Source of the DNA: Dactylosporangium sp040605635
GTDB lineage: Bacteria; Actinomycetota; Actinomycetes; Mycobacteriales; Micromonosporaceae
Assembly: GCF_040605635.1 (NCBI RefSeq)
Contig: NZ_JBEXDG010000032.1
Span: 1 to 64,000 of the forward strand
DNA length: 64,000 nt
Direction of reading: 5' to 3'
Shown here: positions 52,354-61,073 of the stretch, one piece after another
Numbering within the stretch: position 1 is the stretch's first letter
How the letters are laid out: each line of letters opens with the position of its first letter
Made by a program: the position numbers and the translations under genes
Notes under the pieces: model-generated
Told to the model about the DNA's origin: nothing
The model's database searches: none
The model's input: the letters and a program-made list of their open reading frames with translations, nothing else

Positions 52354-53817
52354 GTAGGCCGCGCAGTCGGCGGCGACCGCGGCCCAGTCGGTCCTGAGCG
52401 CGGCCGGGGCGGCGACGTCCGGGGGTGTCCCGTCGCGGACGACCGCGGCGAAGAAGTCGAGCATCGCCGGCTCGCCGAACCGTTCCGCGAGCCGGATCAC
52501 GGTGAGCAGCGCGATGCCGTACCGGGCCTGCCAGTCGTCGTCGGTGGCGCGCTCCGGGATCGGGCCGAGCGCCACCGAACCGTCCCAGCGGCCCTTGCGC
52601 ACGTACTGGCGCACGAACGGCAGCCGGGCGCGGACCCACGAGCCGTCCCGGTTCGCCGCGTACTCCGCCAGGCCCTCGACCAGCCACCAGTCCTGCTGCC
52701 CGCGGGCGCGCTTCCCGAGGCTGACCACATGCGTGAACTCGTGCGCGAACAGCTCGTACGACCCGACGCCACGGTCGACGCGCTGCACGACCTCGCCGCC
52801 GCGGGCGAACGCGTCCGCGGCGTTCTCGGTGCGCCCGTCGAACCACGACCTCCACTCCGCGGGCCCGGCGAGGTACACGACGTACCGGCCCGGCGGCTGC
52901 CCCCAGTGCGCGAACCGGTCGGCGACGTCCGCGCCCCGGTCGGCGGCCTTGACCGTGGCCGCGAGCTTGCCCGCGTACTTCGCCGGTGCGGCCACGACCA
53001 CCCTCCGGCCGGTGGCGAACCGCAGCTCCGTCGCGTCCCACGGGGCCGTCGACCGGCTCGCCGCCGACAGCACCGCCCTGCCCCCGGCGACCGTCCAGGT
53101 GCTGTCGACGAACAGCTGCTGGGTGCGGCAGTCCACCGCGCCGAAGCAGTGCGAGGTCTCCAGCAGCAGGCTGAACCGCCCGTCCGGCTGGACCGCCGGT
53201 GCGTCCGCGGCCCTCGACGAGAACAGCGCCACCCCGAGCGTCCGCAGCGACGTGAACCGTGCCGTGAACCAGCCGTGCAGCGCCGGGTCGACGGGCGCGA
53301 GATAGCCGTCGAGGTCCCCGGCGAGCAGCGCCTTGTCCTGCGCGGCGAGGGTGAGGTCGACGGTCTCCCGCGTCGTCGGCGGCCGCGACGGCGACGGGGA
53401 CGGTGAGGGGCTCGCCGACGGTGACGCGACGGCGGCGGCCGGTGTCGCCCGCGGCCCGGTGCCGCCCGGGACGAGGAACAGCCCCGCGGCCACGACCCCG
53501 GCGACCGCCGCCGCGACCGCGAGCCGGACCCGCCTGCGCCGCCGCACCGGCGCCCGCACCGCCGCGAAGGGCGCCGTGCCCTCGGCCCAGGCGAGCGGCG
53601 CCGCTGCCTGCGCCGCACCGGACGGCGGCTCGCCCTGCGCCGTCGCGGACGGCGATGCTTCCTGCGCCGTCGCGGACGGCGATGGTCCTTGCGCCGCAAC
53701 CGGAAGCGGCTCGCCCTGCGCCGTCCCGGAAGGGGCTTCGGCCGGCCCCGCACCCGCGGGCGGTGGCGGCGTCATGTCCGGGCCGCGGAGCGGCGCGTCG
53801 TTCTCCCCGTTGACCAC
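52333..53817 (-). CDS. membrane-anchored gluzincin-like metalloprotease
   Basis: 494 residues from GTG 53817. A long cytoplasmic Pro/Ala/Ser region (1-90), partly a 9-residue repeat, precedes a basic stop-transfer patch and a membrane helix (about 98-116), a Ser/Pro linker and a large outside domain. The zinc motif is FAHEFTHVVSLG, with a Glu 18 residues after the second His in WWLVEGLAEYAA, as in M1-like gluzincins. The rest of the M1 fold is absent, so this is a separate family. Substrate unknown. Confidence 0.78.
   Translation of the reverse strand: MVNGENDAPLRGPDMTPPPPAGAGPAEAPSGTAQGEPLPVAAQGPSPSATAQEASPSATAQGEPPSGAAQAAAPLAWAEGTAPFAAVRAPVRRRRRVRLAVAAAVAGVVAAGLFLVPGGTGPRATPAAAVASPSASPSPSPSPSRPPTTRETVDLTLAAQDKALLAGDLDGYLAPVDPALHGWFTARFTSLRTLGVALFSSRAADAPAVQPDGRFSLLLETSHCFGAVDCRTQQLFVDSTWTVAGGRAVLSAASRSTAPWDATELRFATGRRVVVAAPAKYAGKLAATVKAADRGADVADRFAHWGQPPGRYVVYLAGPAEWRSWFDGRTENAADAFARGGEVVQRVDRGVGSYELFAHEFTHVVSLGKRARGQQDWWLVEGLAEYAANRDGSWVRARLPFVRQYVRKGRWDGSVALGPIPERATDDDWQARYGIALLTVIRLAERFGEPAMLDFFAAVVRDGTPPDVAAPAALRTDWAAVAADCAAYVRSRAK
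53608..53742 (-). repeat. 27-base tandem repeat, 5 units, in the protease linker
   Basis: Five 27-base units encode 9-residue blocks of the type SPSATAQ plus two residues in the cytoplasmic part of the gluzincin-like protein. Units 2 and 3 (53635-53661 and 53662-53688) differ by only three bases at their ends. Confidence 0.85.
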
Positions 53818-53889
53818 GCCCGCACCGTACTGGACGGGAACGTCGTTCAGGTTCAGCCGTTCAGCGCAGGCTTCGGGACCCCCTCGCGG

Positions 53890-54480
53890 TCAGCCGGCGA
53901 TCCACGGGCTGATCCCCATCTTGCCCGTGTTGCCGGGGTCGGTCATCAGGCTGAGGGTGTGCCGGGGCAGCCCCGGGGCGGGTGCGACGCTCACGTAGGC
54001 GCCCTTGGCGACCGTGGCCGCGTCGGTGGTCAGGTTGCGCCACACGAGGACGGCGACCGCGATGCCACCGGGCGGCACGTCGAGGCGCTTCGGGGGGACG
54101 TCGTACCGTTCGATCGTCGCGACGGCCGCGGTGCCGTCCAGGACCGTGACGTCGAGGACCCTCCGGTCGGTGTCGAGGATGTCGACCTCCGGGTAGCCCT
54201 GCACGGTGTAGACGGCCGTGCCGCAGTTGCGCAGCGTCACCCCTACGGCACGCAGGCCCATCGCCGCGTCGACCTCGCCGACTGACAGTGACACGCCCGG
54301 GTCGAGGCACCCGGATGTCGTCCGCGGCGTCGGTACCGACGGCGAAACCGGCTCCGGAACGACCGGGATCGACACGTCGGGGCGCGCCGCGACCGGATGG
54401 GCGGGCGTCGTGCCGCACCCGGCGAGCGCCACCACCAGCGCCGGCACTGTCAGCCACCGTGCTCTCATCCAGCCGATCAT
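53890..54480 (-). CDS. DUF4232-type lipoprotein
   Basis: 196 residues from ATG 54480 (ATG 54468 is also possible). Lipobox VALAGC (Cys22). After a Val/Pro/Ser linker, the beta-sandwich begins at SGCLDPGVSLSVGEVDAAMG and has LRAVGVTLRNCGTAVYTVQG with the Cys pair of DUF4232, then WRNLTTD and a closing LPRHTLSLMTDPG. DUF4232 proteins are outside-facing and of unknown role. Single gene. Confidence 0.8.
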   Translation of the reverse strand: MIGWMRARWLTVPALVVALAGCGTTPAHPVAARPDVSIPVVPEPVSPSVPTPRTTSGCLDPGVSLSVGEVDAAMGLRAVGVTLRNCGTAVYTVQGYPEVDILDTDRRVLDVTVLDGTAAVATIERYDVPPKRLDVPPGGIAVAVLVWRNLTTDAATVAKGAYVSVAPAPGLPRHTLSLMTDPGNTGKMGISPWIAG

Positions 54481-54563
54481 GCCGTACCCTCGTCATCGGT
54501 TCGTGGGGATCCCGTGGAGCTTTGGTGAACCTGCGGCCATCTTGGTGCCGCAGCATCGGCGGG

Positions 54564-55031
54564 ATGGACGCCACCGCGCTGGCCCGGTCGCTGCTGGATC
54601 CGATCCCGGCGCACCGCACCGTGGGACTCGAGGTCGTGCGGGCGGTCAACGGTCTCGGCGTGGTCGCGGTGACGGCGCCGCCCGCCCTCGCGAACGTGAT
54701 CGGCTCGCTGCACTCCAGCGGCCTCGTGACCCTCGTCGACGCGGCCGGCCTCGCCGCGATCATCTCCGCGTGCCCGACCGGCGAGGCGTTCCAGGGCGTC
54801 GTCCCGCTCGGCGCCGCCGCGACGCTGCGGTTCCTGGCACCGGCGCGCGGGCGGCTCACCGCCACCTGCCGCATCGACCCCGACGACCGGGAGGCCCTCG
54901 CCGAGGTTTTCATCGGCGTCGCGACCCGGGTGCGGGTCACCACGACCACGGACATCACCGACGGGACGGGAGCCGTGGTGTGCCAGGGCAGCTTCGACTG
55001 GAGCGTCCGCAGGACGCCGGGCGCCGCCTGA
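54564..55031 (+). CDS. hotdog-fold protein (DUF4442/PaaI-like thioesterase)
   Basis: 155 residues from ATG 54564. LVTLVDAAGLAAIISACP is the helix of a hotdog fold and VVPLGAAATLRFLAPARGRLTAT with ITDGTGAVVCQGSFDWSVR are its strands. The DUF4442 group lacks the Asp/Glu of PaaI at the helix start; here an Asp (LVDAAG) is present, so acyl-CoA thioesterase activity is possible. TGATG overlap with the CPBP protease gene links the two. Confidence 0.75.
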   Translation: MDATALARSLLDPIPAHRTVGLEVVRAVNGLGVVAVTAPPALANVIGSLHSSGLVTLVDAAGLAAIISACPTGEAFQGVVPLGAAATLRFLAPARGRLTATCRIDPDDREALAEVFIGVATRVRVTTTTDITDGTGAVVCQGSFDWSVRRTPGAA

Positions 55032-55654
55032 TGCGGGTCCGCCTCGCGGCCGAGTTCGGCCTCGTGTTCTTCGTCCTCATCGCCGTGTACGCGTTGCTGG
55101 AACCGCCCGGCGGGCCGATCCCGGTGCTGCTGGTCCTCGCCGTCGCGGCCGTCGTCCACCTGCGCCGCCAGGACGGCTTCGACCGGCGCGACCTGTGGCG
55201 CCCCGGCGCGTTGCGCGGCGAGTGGAGACAGCTGCTGGGCCTGTGGGTCGTCGCCGCCGTCGCGATGACCGGCCTCGTCGCGTGGCTCGCCCCGGACCGC
55301 CTCTTCGACCTGCCCCGCGAGCGGCCGCTGCTGTGGGCGCTGATCGTCGTCTTCTACCCCCTGGCGTCGGTCTATCCGCAGGAGCTGCTGTACCGGGCGT
55401 TCCTGCTGCACCGGTACGCGCCGCTGTTCCCCGGGCCGCGGTCCGCCGCGCTTGCCGGCGCACTGGCCTTCGGCTTCGCGCACATCATCTTCGGCAACGT
55501 CCTGGCCGTGGTGATGACCCTGGCGGGCGGGTGGCTGTTCGCCCGCCGCTACCAGGCGTCCCGCTCCCTCTTCACGGTCTCCGTCGAGCACGCCGCCTAC
55601 GGCCTGCTCATCTTCACCGTCGGCCTGGGCGGCTTCTTCTACCACGGCGCCTGA
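55031..55654 (+). CDS. CPBP-family intramembrane protease
   Basis: 207 residues, six or so helices. The active-site motifs are YPQELLYRAFLL (in place of the usual EExxxR, with one of the two Glu as Gln), FGFAHIIFGN (FxxxH) and VSVEHAAYGL (final His with the polar spacing). The Gln-Glu change may weaken the classical Glu pair but is seen in several actinobacterial members. It may process membrane proteins or act as an immunity factor. Co-translated with the hotdog protein. Confidence 0.8.
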   Translation: MRVRLAAEFGLVFFVLIAVYALLEPPGGPIPVLLVLAVAAVVHLRRQDGFDRRDLWRPGALRGEWRQLLGLWVVAAVAMTGLVAWLAPDRLFDLPRERPLLWALIVVFYPLASVYPQELLYRAFLLHRYAPLFPGPRSAALAGALAFGFAHIIFGNVLAVVMTLAGGWLFARRYQASRSLFTVSVEHAAYGLLIFTVGLGGFFYHGA

Positions 55655-55813
55655 GCTCCGCGCGACGGTCTACGCGCAGCTCGACGACGTCGAACACCGC
55701 CGCCCGCCGCCCGCCGTTGTCGCGGTGGAGCGGGTGGGGTCGTCGCGGTCAGGCCGGCGCGGTGCCGCGGGCGACCGGAGGCGGGCGACCGGAGGCGGGC
55801 GTACGCTGCGGAC

Positions 55814-57427
55814 GTGCACCGGCTCGCCATCGACCTCGGCACCTCCAACACGGTCGCGGTGCTTCGCGACGGCGACGGCACCGCCCGGCCGGTCCTGTTC
55901 GACGGCCACGAGCAGCTGTCGTCCGCGGTCCACGCCGGTCCCGGCGGCGCGCTGGTCGCGGGCCCCGACGCCGAGCGCCTGGCCCGCGCCGACCCGGCCG
56001 CCTTCGAGCCCAACCCGAAACGCCGCGTCGACGACGGCACCGTCCTGCTCGGCGCGCACACGGTCGCGGTCACCGACGCCCTCGCCGCGGTCCTGACCAC
56101 CGTCGCCGCCCGGGTCCCCGCGGCGCCGGCGGCCGTGGTGCTGACCGTGCCGGCCGCGTGGGGCGCGCCGCGGCGGGCGGTCCTCACCGCCGCGGCGGCG
56201 AAGGCCGGGCTCGGCCGGGTGGACCTGGTCAGCGAGCCGCTCGCCGCCGCCGCGTACTTCGCCGAGGAGCACGACCTGCCGCCGGGCGCGGCGCTGCTCG
56301 TCGTCGACCTCGGCGCCGGCACCACCGACCTGGCCGTGGTCCGCGACGGTCAGGTGGTCGCGCAGGGCGGCCTCGACGTCGGCGGCCTCGACATCGACGC
56401 CGCGCTCGTCGGCGTCCTCGGCACCGTGCTGCCGCGCGAGGTGTGGGAGCGCCTCGACGCGCCGGTCACGGCCGCGGACCGCCGGGACCGGCTGCTGCTG
56501 TGGCAGGAGGTCAGGGCCGCGAAGGAGAGCCTGTCCCGGCTCACCGTGGCGCCCGTCCACGTGCCCGGCTGCCCGTCGGATCCGCACCTGACCCGCGAGG
56601 AGCTGGAGTCGGCCGCCGCCCCGCTCCTCGCCCCCGTCGCCGACCTCGCCGCGGACCTCGCAGGGCCGGACCTCGCAGCGGTGTTCCTCGTGGGGGGCGG
56701 CAGCCGGTTGCCGCTGCTGGCCCGGATCCTGCACGCCCGGCTCGGCGTGGCGCCCGTGGTCGTCGAGCGGCCGGAGACCGTCGTGGCCGAAGGCGCCCTG
56801 CACGCGACGGCGCCGCCCGTCGCGCCGCCGGCCCCGCCCGCCGCCCCGGTCGCACCCGCGCGGGCCGCGGTGACGCCGCTGCGGCGCAGGTGGCGCAGCC
56901 CGGCGACGGTCCTGCTGATCCTGCTCTGCTTCGCGCTGCCGTTCGCGACCGTCTCGTGCGAGCCGCTCGACGGCTACGGGCGTGCGCAGCGCGGCGGGAC
57001 GACCCAGTACACCGGGTTCGACCTCGCGTCCGGCGGCTCCCCGGCGGTCAGCCCCGCCGACCAGCGGCGCCCGCCCGACCCACGGCACCCCGACCGGCTC
57101 GATCCGCAGCCGCCGCACATCGCCGCGCTGCTGCTGCTCGCCGCGATCCTCGCCGTCACCGCCGGGCTCGCCCACGACCGGCGCCGCCGGGCCGTGACGG
57201 CCGCCCTCGCCGGTCTCGCGGTCCTGGTCCTCACCGCCGGGCAGCTCATCGTCACCGACCGCCTCGCCGGCGCCGTCGTCGCGCAGAGCCGCCTGCCGGA
57301 GGGGAAGGCAGCCGCGGACATGGTCGGCACCGGACCGGGGTTCTGGCTCGCGGCGACCCTCCTGGCCCTGCTCGCGGCTGGCAACGCGGTCCTCCTGCGC
57401 CGTCGCCGCGCCACCCGGCGGCAATAG
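55814..57427 (+). CDS. Hsp70-family ATPase fused to membrane helices
   Basis: 537 residues from GTG 55814. The actin/Hsp70 ATPase domain is complete: LAIDLGTSNTVAVL (phosphate 1), LVVDLGAGTTDLAVV (phosphate 2), VSEPLAAAAYFAEE (connect) and VFLVGGGSRLPLLARIL (adenosine), but much shortened in the lobes. The substrate-binding domain of DnaK is missing. From about residue 355 there are four membrane helices around a Pro/Asp-rich loop. So ATPase state is tied to the membrane, suggesting a scaffold or transport role. No DnaJ or GrpE nearby. Confidence 0.85.
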   Translation: MHRLAIDLGTSNTVAVLRDGDGTARPVLFDGHEQLSSAVHAGPGGALVAGPDAERLARADPAAFEPNPKRRVDDGTVLLGAHTVAVTDALAAVLTTVAARVPAAPAAVVLTVPAAWGAPRRAVLTAAAAKAGLGRVDLVSEPLAAAAYFAEEHDLPPGAALLVVDLGAGTTDLAVVRDGQVVAQGGLDVGGLDIDAALVGVLGTVLPREVWERLDAPVTAADRRDRLLLWQEVRAAKESLSRLTVAPVHVPGCPSDPHLTREELESAAAPLLAPVADLAADLAGPDLAAVFLVGGGSRLPLLARILHARLGVAPVVVERPETVVAEGALHATAPPVAPPAPPAAPVAPARAAVTPLRRRWRSPATVLLILLCFALPFATVSCEPLDGYGRAQRGGTTQYTGFDLASGGSPAVSPADQRRPPDPRHPDRLDPQPPHIAALLLLAAILAVTAGLAHDRRRRAVTAALAGLAVLVLTAGQLIVTDRLAGAVVAQSRLPEGKAAADMVGTGPGFWLAATLLALLAAGNAVLLRRRRATRRQ

Positions 57428-57447
57428 ACCAGGCGACCGCGCCGCCC

Positions 57448-57532
57448 GTCACCCGGCCCGTGGACCGTCACCCGGCCCGTGGACCGCCGGGCGGCCGTGG
57501 ACCGCCGGGCGGCCGTGGACCGCCGGGCGGCT
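57448..57532. repeat. 19- and 18-base tandem repeats between converging genes
   Basis: Two copies of a 19-base unit (57448-57466 and 57467-57485) pass into three copies of an 18-base unit, GTGGACCGCCGGGCGGCC (57479-57532). Each 18-base unit holds a CCGCCGGGCGG self-complement, so the array can fold into several hairpins and may end transcription from both sides. The rest of 57428-57664 holds no gene. Confidence 0.8.
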
Positions 57533-57664
57533 GTGAGCCGACCGGGCGGCGACCGTCACCGCGCGGAGGGACCTGCAGCCCACGCGGCGCACCAGGGCCG
57601 CGGAGCGCGGCGGCGCAGGTGGCCCGGCGGCGACGCCCCGACGGTCACCTGGGCCTGGACGCGG

Positions 57665-59968
57665 TCAGTGCCCGCCGAACGGGTGGATGAGCCGGTTCAT
57701 CCGCCGCTGGGAGCGGACGTGGTCCAGGTACGCCTCCCACGACGCCGACCACGCCGGGCCGAACGCGGCGATCAGCTCGCCGCCGCGGTGCAGCTGGCGG
57801 CTCGACGCGCGGGTCGCCCAGCGCAGCACCGGCGCCGTCAGCACCGGCCGGAGGCCGCGGCTCTCCGAGTTGTGCATCAGGTGGTACGCGACGACCGCGT
57901 GCCGCTCGTCACCGGGCTTGCGCAGCAGGTCGCCGAGCAGCGCGACGTAGTGCTCCACGACGCCGGGGTGGCGGCGCAGGACCGCGAGCAGCTCCCGCGG
58001 CGGCGCGCTGCGGGCGAGGGCCGCGGCGACCCCGCCGGCGTGCAACTGGACGAGGCGGGCCGGCAGCTCCTCCAGCTCGTGCAGCAGCGCGACGGTGGCC
58101 CCGGCGGCCCCGGACGTCGTCGTCAGCCGCTGGACGACGGTGCGCAGCACCCGGTCGTCGGCGAGCAGCTGGAACAGCCGCCGGTGCCGGGGCACGAGCC
58201 GGGCGTCGACGAGCAGGTGCCCGGCCGCCACGTCCTCGGCGGTCAGCGGGTCGTCGCCGGTCAGCCTGCCGACGAGCCCGTCCAGGACCGCCGGCGGCAG
58301 GACCGTGCCCTCCGGCGCGAGCCGCTTGAGCAGCCGCAGCTCGTCGGCGGTCGGCTCGGCCATGCCCCACAGCGCGGCGGCCGTCGACATGAAGCGGTCC
58401 GGGTCGTGGGACGCCGCGGTCAGGTGCCGCTCGACGAGCCCGGCGCGGTCGTCACCGGCGAGGACCGCCCCGGCGAGGACGGCCTCGACGAGCGCCGGCT
58501 CCAGGACGTCGATCCGCGGCAGGAGCCACCGCCACCAGCCGGTGCCGATGCCGTGCCGCCGGACCGGGACGGCCCTGACCCGGCGGGTCAGCTCGTCGAC
58601 GAGCGCCTGCGCGAGCCGTTCGCCGCACGGCCAGCGGTCCGCGTCGAAGCCCGCGTACGGGTGGTCGGCCCAGAACTCGACGAGCTCCCGCCCCCGGTCG
58701 GCGAGGTCGGACAGCCGCACGTCGACCCCGAAGCGGGACGCGACCCGCAGCAGCGCCTCGGACCCGGTCGGCGCGGGCCCGGCGTTCAGCGCGGCGAGGA
58801 CGAACCGGCGTGCCGTCGAGGCGTCCTGGGTGGTCCACTCGCCGGCGGGCAGCGCGGGCGGCACCCGGCCGGAGACCTCGGCCCGCAGCGCGGCGGCGTC
58901 GGTCTCGCCACGCACGAGCGCCAGCCGCACCGCGGCCGCCCTGCCCGGCAGGAGCCCGTCGCAGCCCGCGGCGTCGAGCGCTTCCAGGACCGGCAGCGGC
59001 CAGCCCCGCACCGAGGCGGTGAACACGTCGGCGACGATGCCGGCGTACGACTCGCGCACGTCCTGCGGCCCGGTGCGCAGCCAGCCCGCGACCGCCGCGG
59101 CGTGCCGCTGGTCGGGCTCCAGGCGCATGACGGCGGCGAGCCCGAGCGCGGCGGCCGCCTCCGGCGGCTCCAGGCCACAGGCCGCGGCGACGTCGAGCGC
59201 CCCGACGACGGCACCCGGGTCCTCGGCGAGGAACGGCCCGACCCACCGCAGCGCGTGCGGCGTCGGCACCGTGTCGGTGAACGCGTCCGCCGCCAGGTCG
59301 AACACGGCGGTCCCGTCCGGCAGTGCGGTGCCGGGCTGGACGCCGACGACCGGCACACCGGCCGTGGCGGGGGCGGTCGCGAAGACCTTGAAGCCGAGGG
59401 CGAGGGCCTTGCCGGGCGGCAGGAGCAGGGTGCCCGCGGCGATCCACTCGACGGTCCGGGCGATGTCCGACCCGACGACGGCGATCAGCGGGGCGCCCGG
59501 CTCGCCGGCCCGGTCCATCGCCGACACCAGCGCCAGCAGCATCGCGGCGCCGCCCGGATGGGCCAGGACGCGCTCGCGCAGCAGCGCCGGCGTCAGCCTG
59601 GTCGTCGGTGCCGTCGGTGCCGTCGGTGCCGTCTGGGACCCGCGGGCGGGGGACCCCTCGGACGCGCCGGTCCAGAACGGGGCGCCGAACAGCTGCGCCG
59701 GGCGCAGCGACCCGTAGCCGGCGGGGTCGCCGGTGACGATGCCGTGGGCGACGTGGCTGCCGGTGCCGGCGTGCCGCCGGACCGTCGTGGCGTAGGAGCC
59801 GTCGGCCGCGACGTGCCCGAAGGAGACGGGCAGCGGCTCGCCCGGCGGGAACGCACGCACCTCGGGTGCCGTCCCGGTCCGGTCCGCCCGGCTCGCGACG
59901 TGGATGCGGGTCTCGATCCGGGGCGTGCCGGTGGTCGCGGTCCGCTCATGACGCGTCTCGTCGTGCAT
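57665..59968 (-). CDS. GAP1-like (GTPase-associated) protein
   Basis: 767 residues, no signal peptide or membrane helix. The N-terminal part, HAGTGSHVAHGIVTGDPAGY followed by SLRPAQLFGAPFW, fits the N-terminal domain of proteins annotated as GTPase-associated protein 1, in which an H-x-L-V segment is followed by RPAxLWxAPFW. The remaining 600 residues are helical repeats. GAP1 proteins are described as cores of NTP-dependent conflict systems, usually next to a GTPase; no GTPase is in view, but a sigma-like protein precedes it. The link is motif-based and moderate. A triple GGTGCCGTC repeat encodes TAPTAPTAP at about residue 113. Confidence 0.5.
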   Translation of the reverse strand: MHDETRHERTATTGTPRIETRIHVASRADRTGTAPEVRAFPPGEPLPVSFGHVAADGSYATTVRRHAGTGSHVAHGIVTGDPAGYGSLRPAQLFGAPFWTGASEGSPARGSQTAPTAPTAPTTRLTPALLRERVLAHPGGAAMLLALVSAMDRAGEPGAPLIAVVGSDIARTVEWIAAGTLLLPPGKALALGFKVFATAPATAGVPVVGVQPGTALPDGTAVFDLAADAFTDTVPTPHALRWVGPFLAEDPGAVVGALDVAAACGLEPPEAAAALGLAAVMRLEPDQRHAAAVAGWLRTGPQDVRESYAGIVADVFTASVRGWPLPVLEALDAAGCDGLLPGRAAAVRLALVRGETDAAALRAEVSGRVPPALPAGEWTTQDASTARRFVLAALNAGPAPTGSEALLRVASRFGVDVRLSDLADRGRELVEFWADHPYAGFDADRWPCGERLAQALVDELTRRVRAVPVRRHGIGTGWWRWLLPRIDVLEPALVEAVLAGAVLAGDDRAGLVERHLTAASHDPDRFMSTAAALWGMAEPTADELRLLKRLAPEGTVLPPAVLDGLVGRLTGDDPLTAEDVAAGHLLVDARLVPRHRRLFQLLADDRVLRTVVQRLTTTSGAAGATVALLHELEELPARLVQLHAGGVAAALARSAPPRELLAVLRRHPGVVEHYVALLGDLLRKPGDERHAVVAYHLMHNSESRGLRPVLTAPVLRWATRASSRQLHRGGELIAAFGPAWSASWEAYLDHVRSQRRMNRLIHPFGGH

Positions 59969-60001
59969 ACCGTCGCTCCCATCCTGGCCCGGGCATGGTT
60001 C

Positions 60002-60037
60002 GGCGCTCTCTGACGGACCGGTCCGTCAGAGAGCGCC
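60002..60037. other. perfect 36-base palindrome
   Basis: 18 bases from 60002 (GGCGCTCTCTGACGGACC) are mirrored exactly at 60020-60037 with no loop. It lies 28 bases beyond the stop of the sigma-like gene and 33 bases before the GAP1-like start, in the leftward direction. It could be a strong terminator/attenuator or a large operator. Confidence 0.85.
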
Positions 60038-60065
60038 CCGGGCGCTGCGGATGGGGTGGGTGTGG

Positions 60066-61073
60066 CTACAGGTCGTCGACGATGGCGAGGACGGCGACGA
60101 CGATGCGGGAGATGCGGTCCTGGTCGCGCAGGAGCCGCCCGACGTGCTCACCGGCGATGCAGCTGAGGTGCGGGCCGCCGTCCGGGGCCGGCCCGGCGCC
60201 GTCGCCGAAGGCGACGTTGATCACTTCGGAGACGACGGTGCGCGGGTCCTCGCCGGCCTGCAGCCGGGTCCGCATCGCGGTCATCGCCAGGTGCGCGAGC
60301 TCCCGCATGTACAGGTCGTCGCGCTCGCCGGCGTCGATCAGGCTGAGCGCGGGCCCGAAGTGGTCGCCGGAGGCGTTCTCCGGGGTGAAGCGGGGCACCG
60401 GCACGTGCTTGTGGCCGAGGGGGCCCTCGACGTACCGCTCGTACCATTCCCGCTTGGCCCGCATGACCCGCAGCACCGTCTCGATGTCGTGGCGGACGTC
60501 GACCTGGGCGGCGGGGTCCCAGTTGCCGGTGAACCGGCAGCGCAGCGCCGTCCAGCTGTCGACGGGCCACACCTGGGAGCCGGCGGTCGCCGGGTTGCCG
60601 GCCCAGTTGAGCATCTGCACGGCGAGGTGGACCAGCCAGCGGTCCCCGCCGAGGCCGTTGACCAGCCACTTCGGGGCGCGGGGCCGCTGCAGGGCGCCGA
60701 TCTCGCCGCGGCGGCGGCGGTGCCCGTCGACGGTCGCGGAGTTGATGAGCCCGCAGATCCAGGCGTCGAGGTTGTCGATGGGCGCCGTCGCGCGGCGCAT
60801 GACGTCGTGGACGACCGCCTCGACGTCGTCGTGGAAGCGGTCGAGGCAGTCGTCGGCGAGGTGCCGCACCGAGACCGCGCAGGCCGGGTGGCCGCGCCGG
60901 CGCTCCAGGCCCTGGGTCAGGCCCGTGTAGACGACCGGGTAGACGACGGAGTAGGTGCCACCGGTCAGCCGGAGCCGCTCCGGCTCGTCGGCGTCCGCGA
61001 CGGTCGCCGCGAGTGACCCGAGCCTTGCCAGGCCGCGAACTTCATCGGCCGCCGTCGCAGTGCGTCGAGGCAT
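60066..61073 (-). CDS. sigma-70 region-2-like protein
   Basis: 335 residues. Residues about 65-125 recall sigma region 2: LADDCLDRFHDDVEAVVHDV, then IDNLDAWICGLINSATVDGH and a basic RRRR. In ECF sigma factors the same order (DDVxQEVFxRA, NLRAWLxxIARNxAIDxxRRR) binds core RNA polymerase and the -10 box. No region 4 helix-turn-helix is visible; residues 130-335 have no known domain. It may be a sigma-like regulator or anti-core decoy. The same layout beside a GAP1-like gene suggests a shared system. Confidence 0.55.
   Translation of the reverse strand: MPRRTATAADEVRGLARLGSLAATVADADEPERLRLTGGTYSVVYPVVYTGLTQGLERRRGHPACAVSVRHLADDCLDRFHDDVEAVVHDVMRRATAPIDNLDAWICGLINSATVDGHRRRRGEIGALQRPRAPKWLVNGLGGDRWLVHLAVQMLNWAGNPATAGSQVWPVDSWTALRCRFTGNWDPAAQVDVRHDIETVLRVMRAKREWYERYVEGPLGHKHVPVPRFTPENASGDHFGPALSLIDAGERDDLYMRELAHLAMTAMRTRLQAGEDPRTVVSEVINVAFGDGAGPAPDGGPHLSCIAGEHVGRLLRDQDRISRIVVAVLAIVDDL

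Noticed and set aside
57428..57664. A coding stretch in the 18-base repeat region
   Set aside because: The open frame there comes only from the repeats and continues antisense through the GAP1-like gene; it has no family features.
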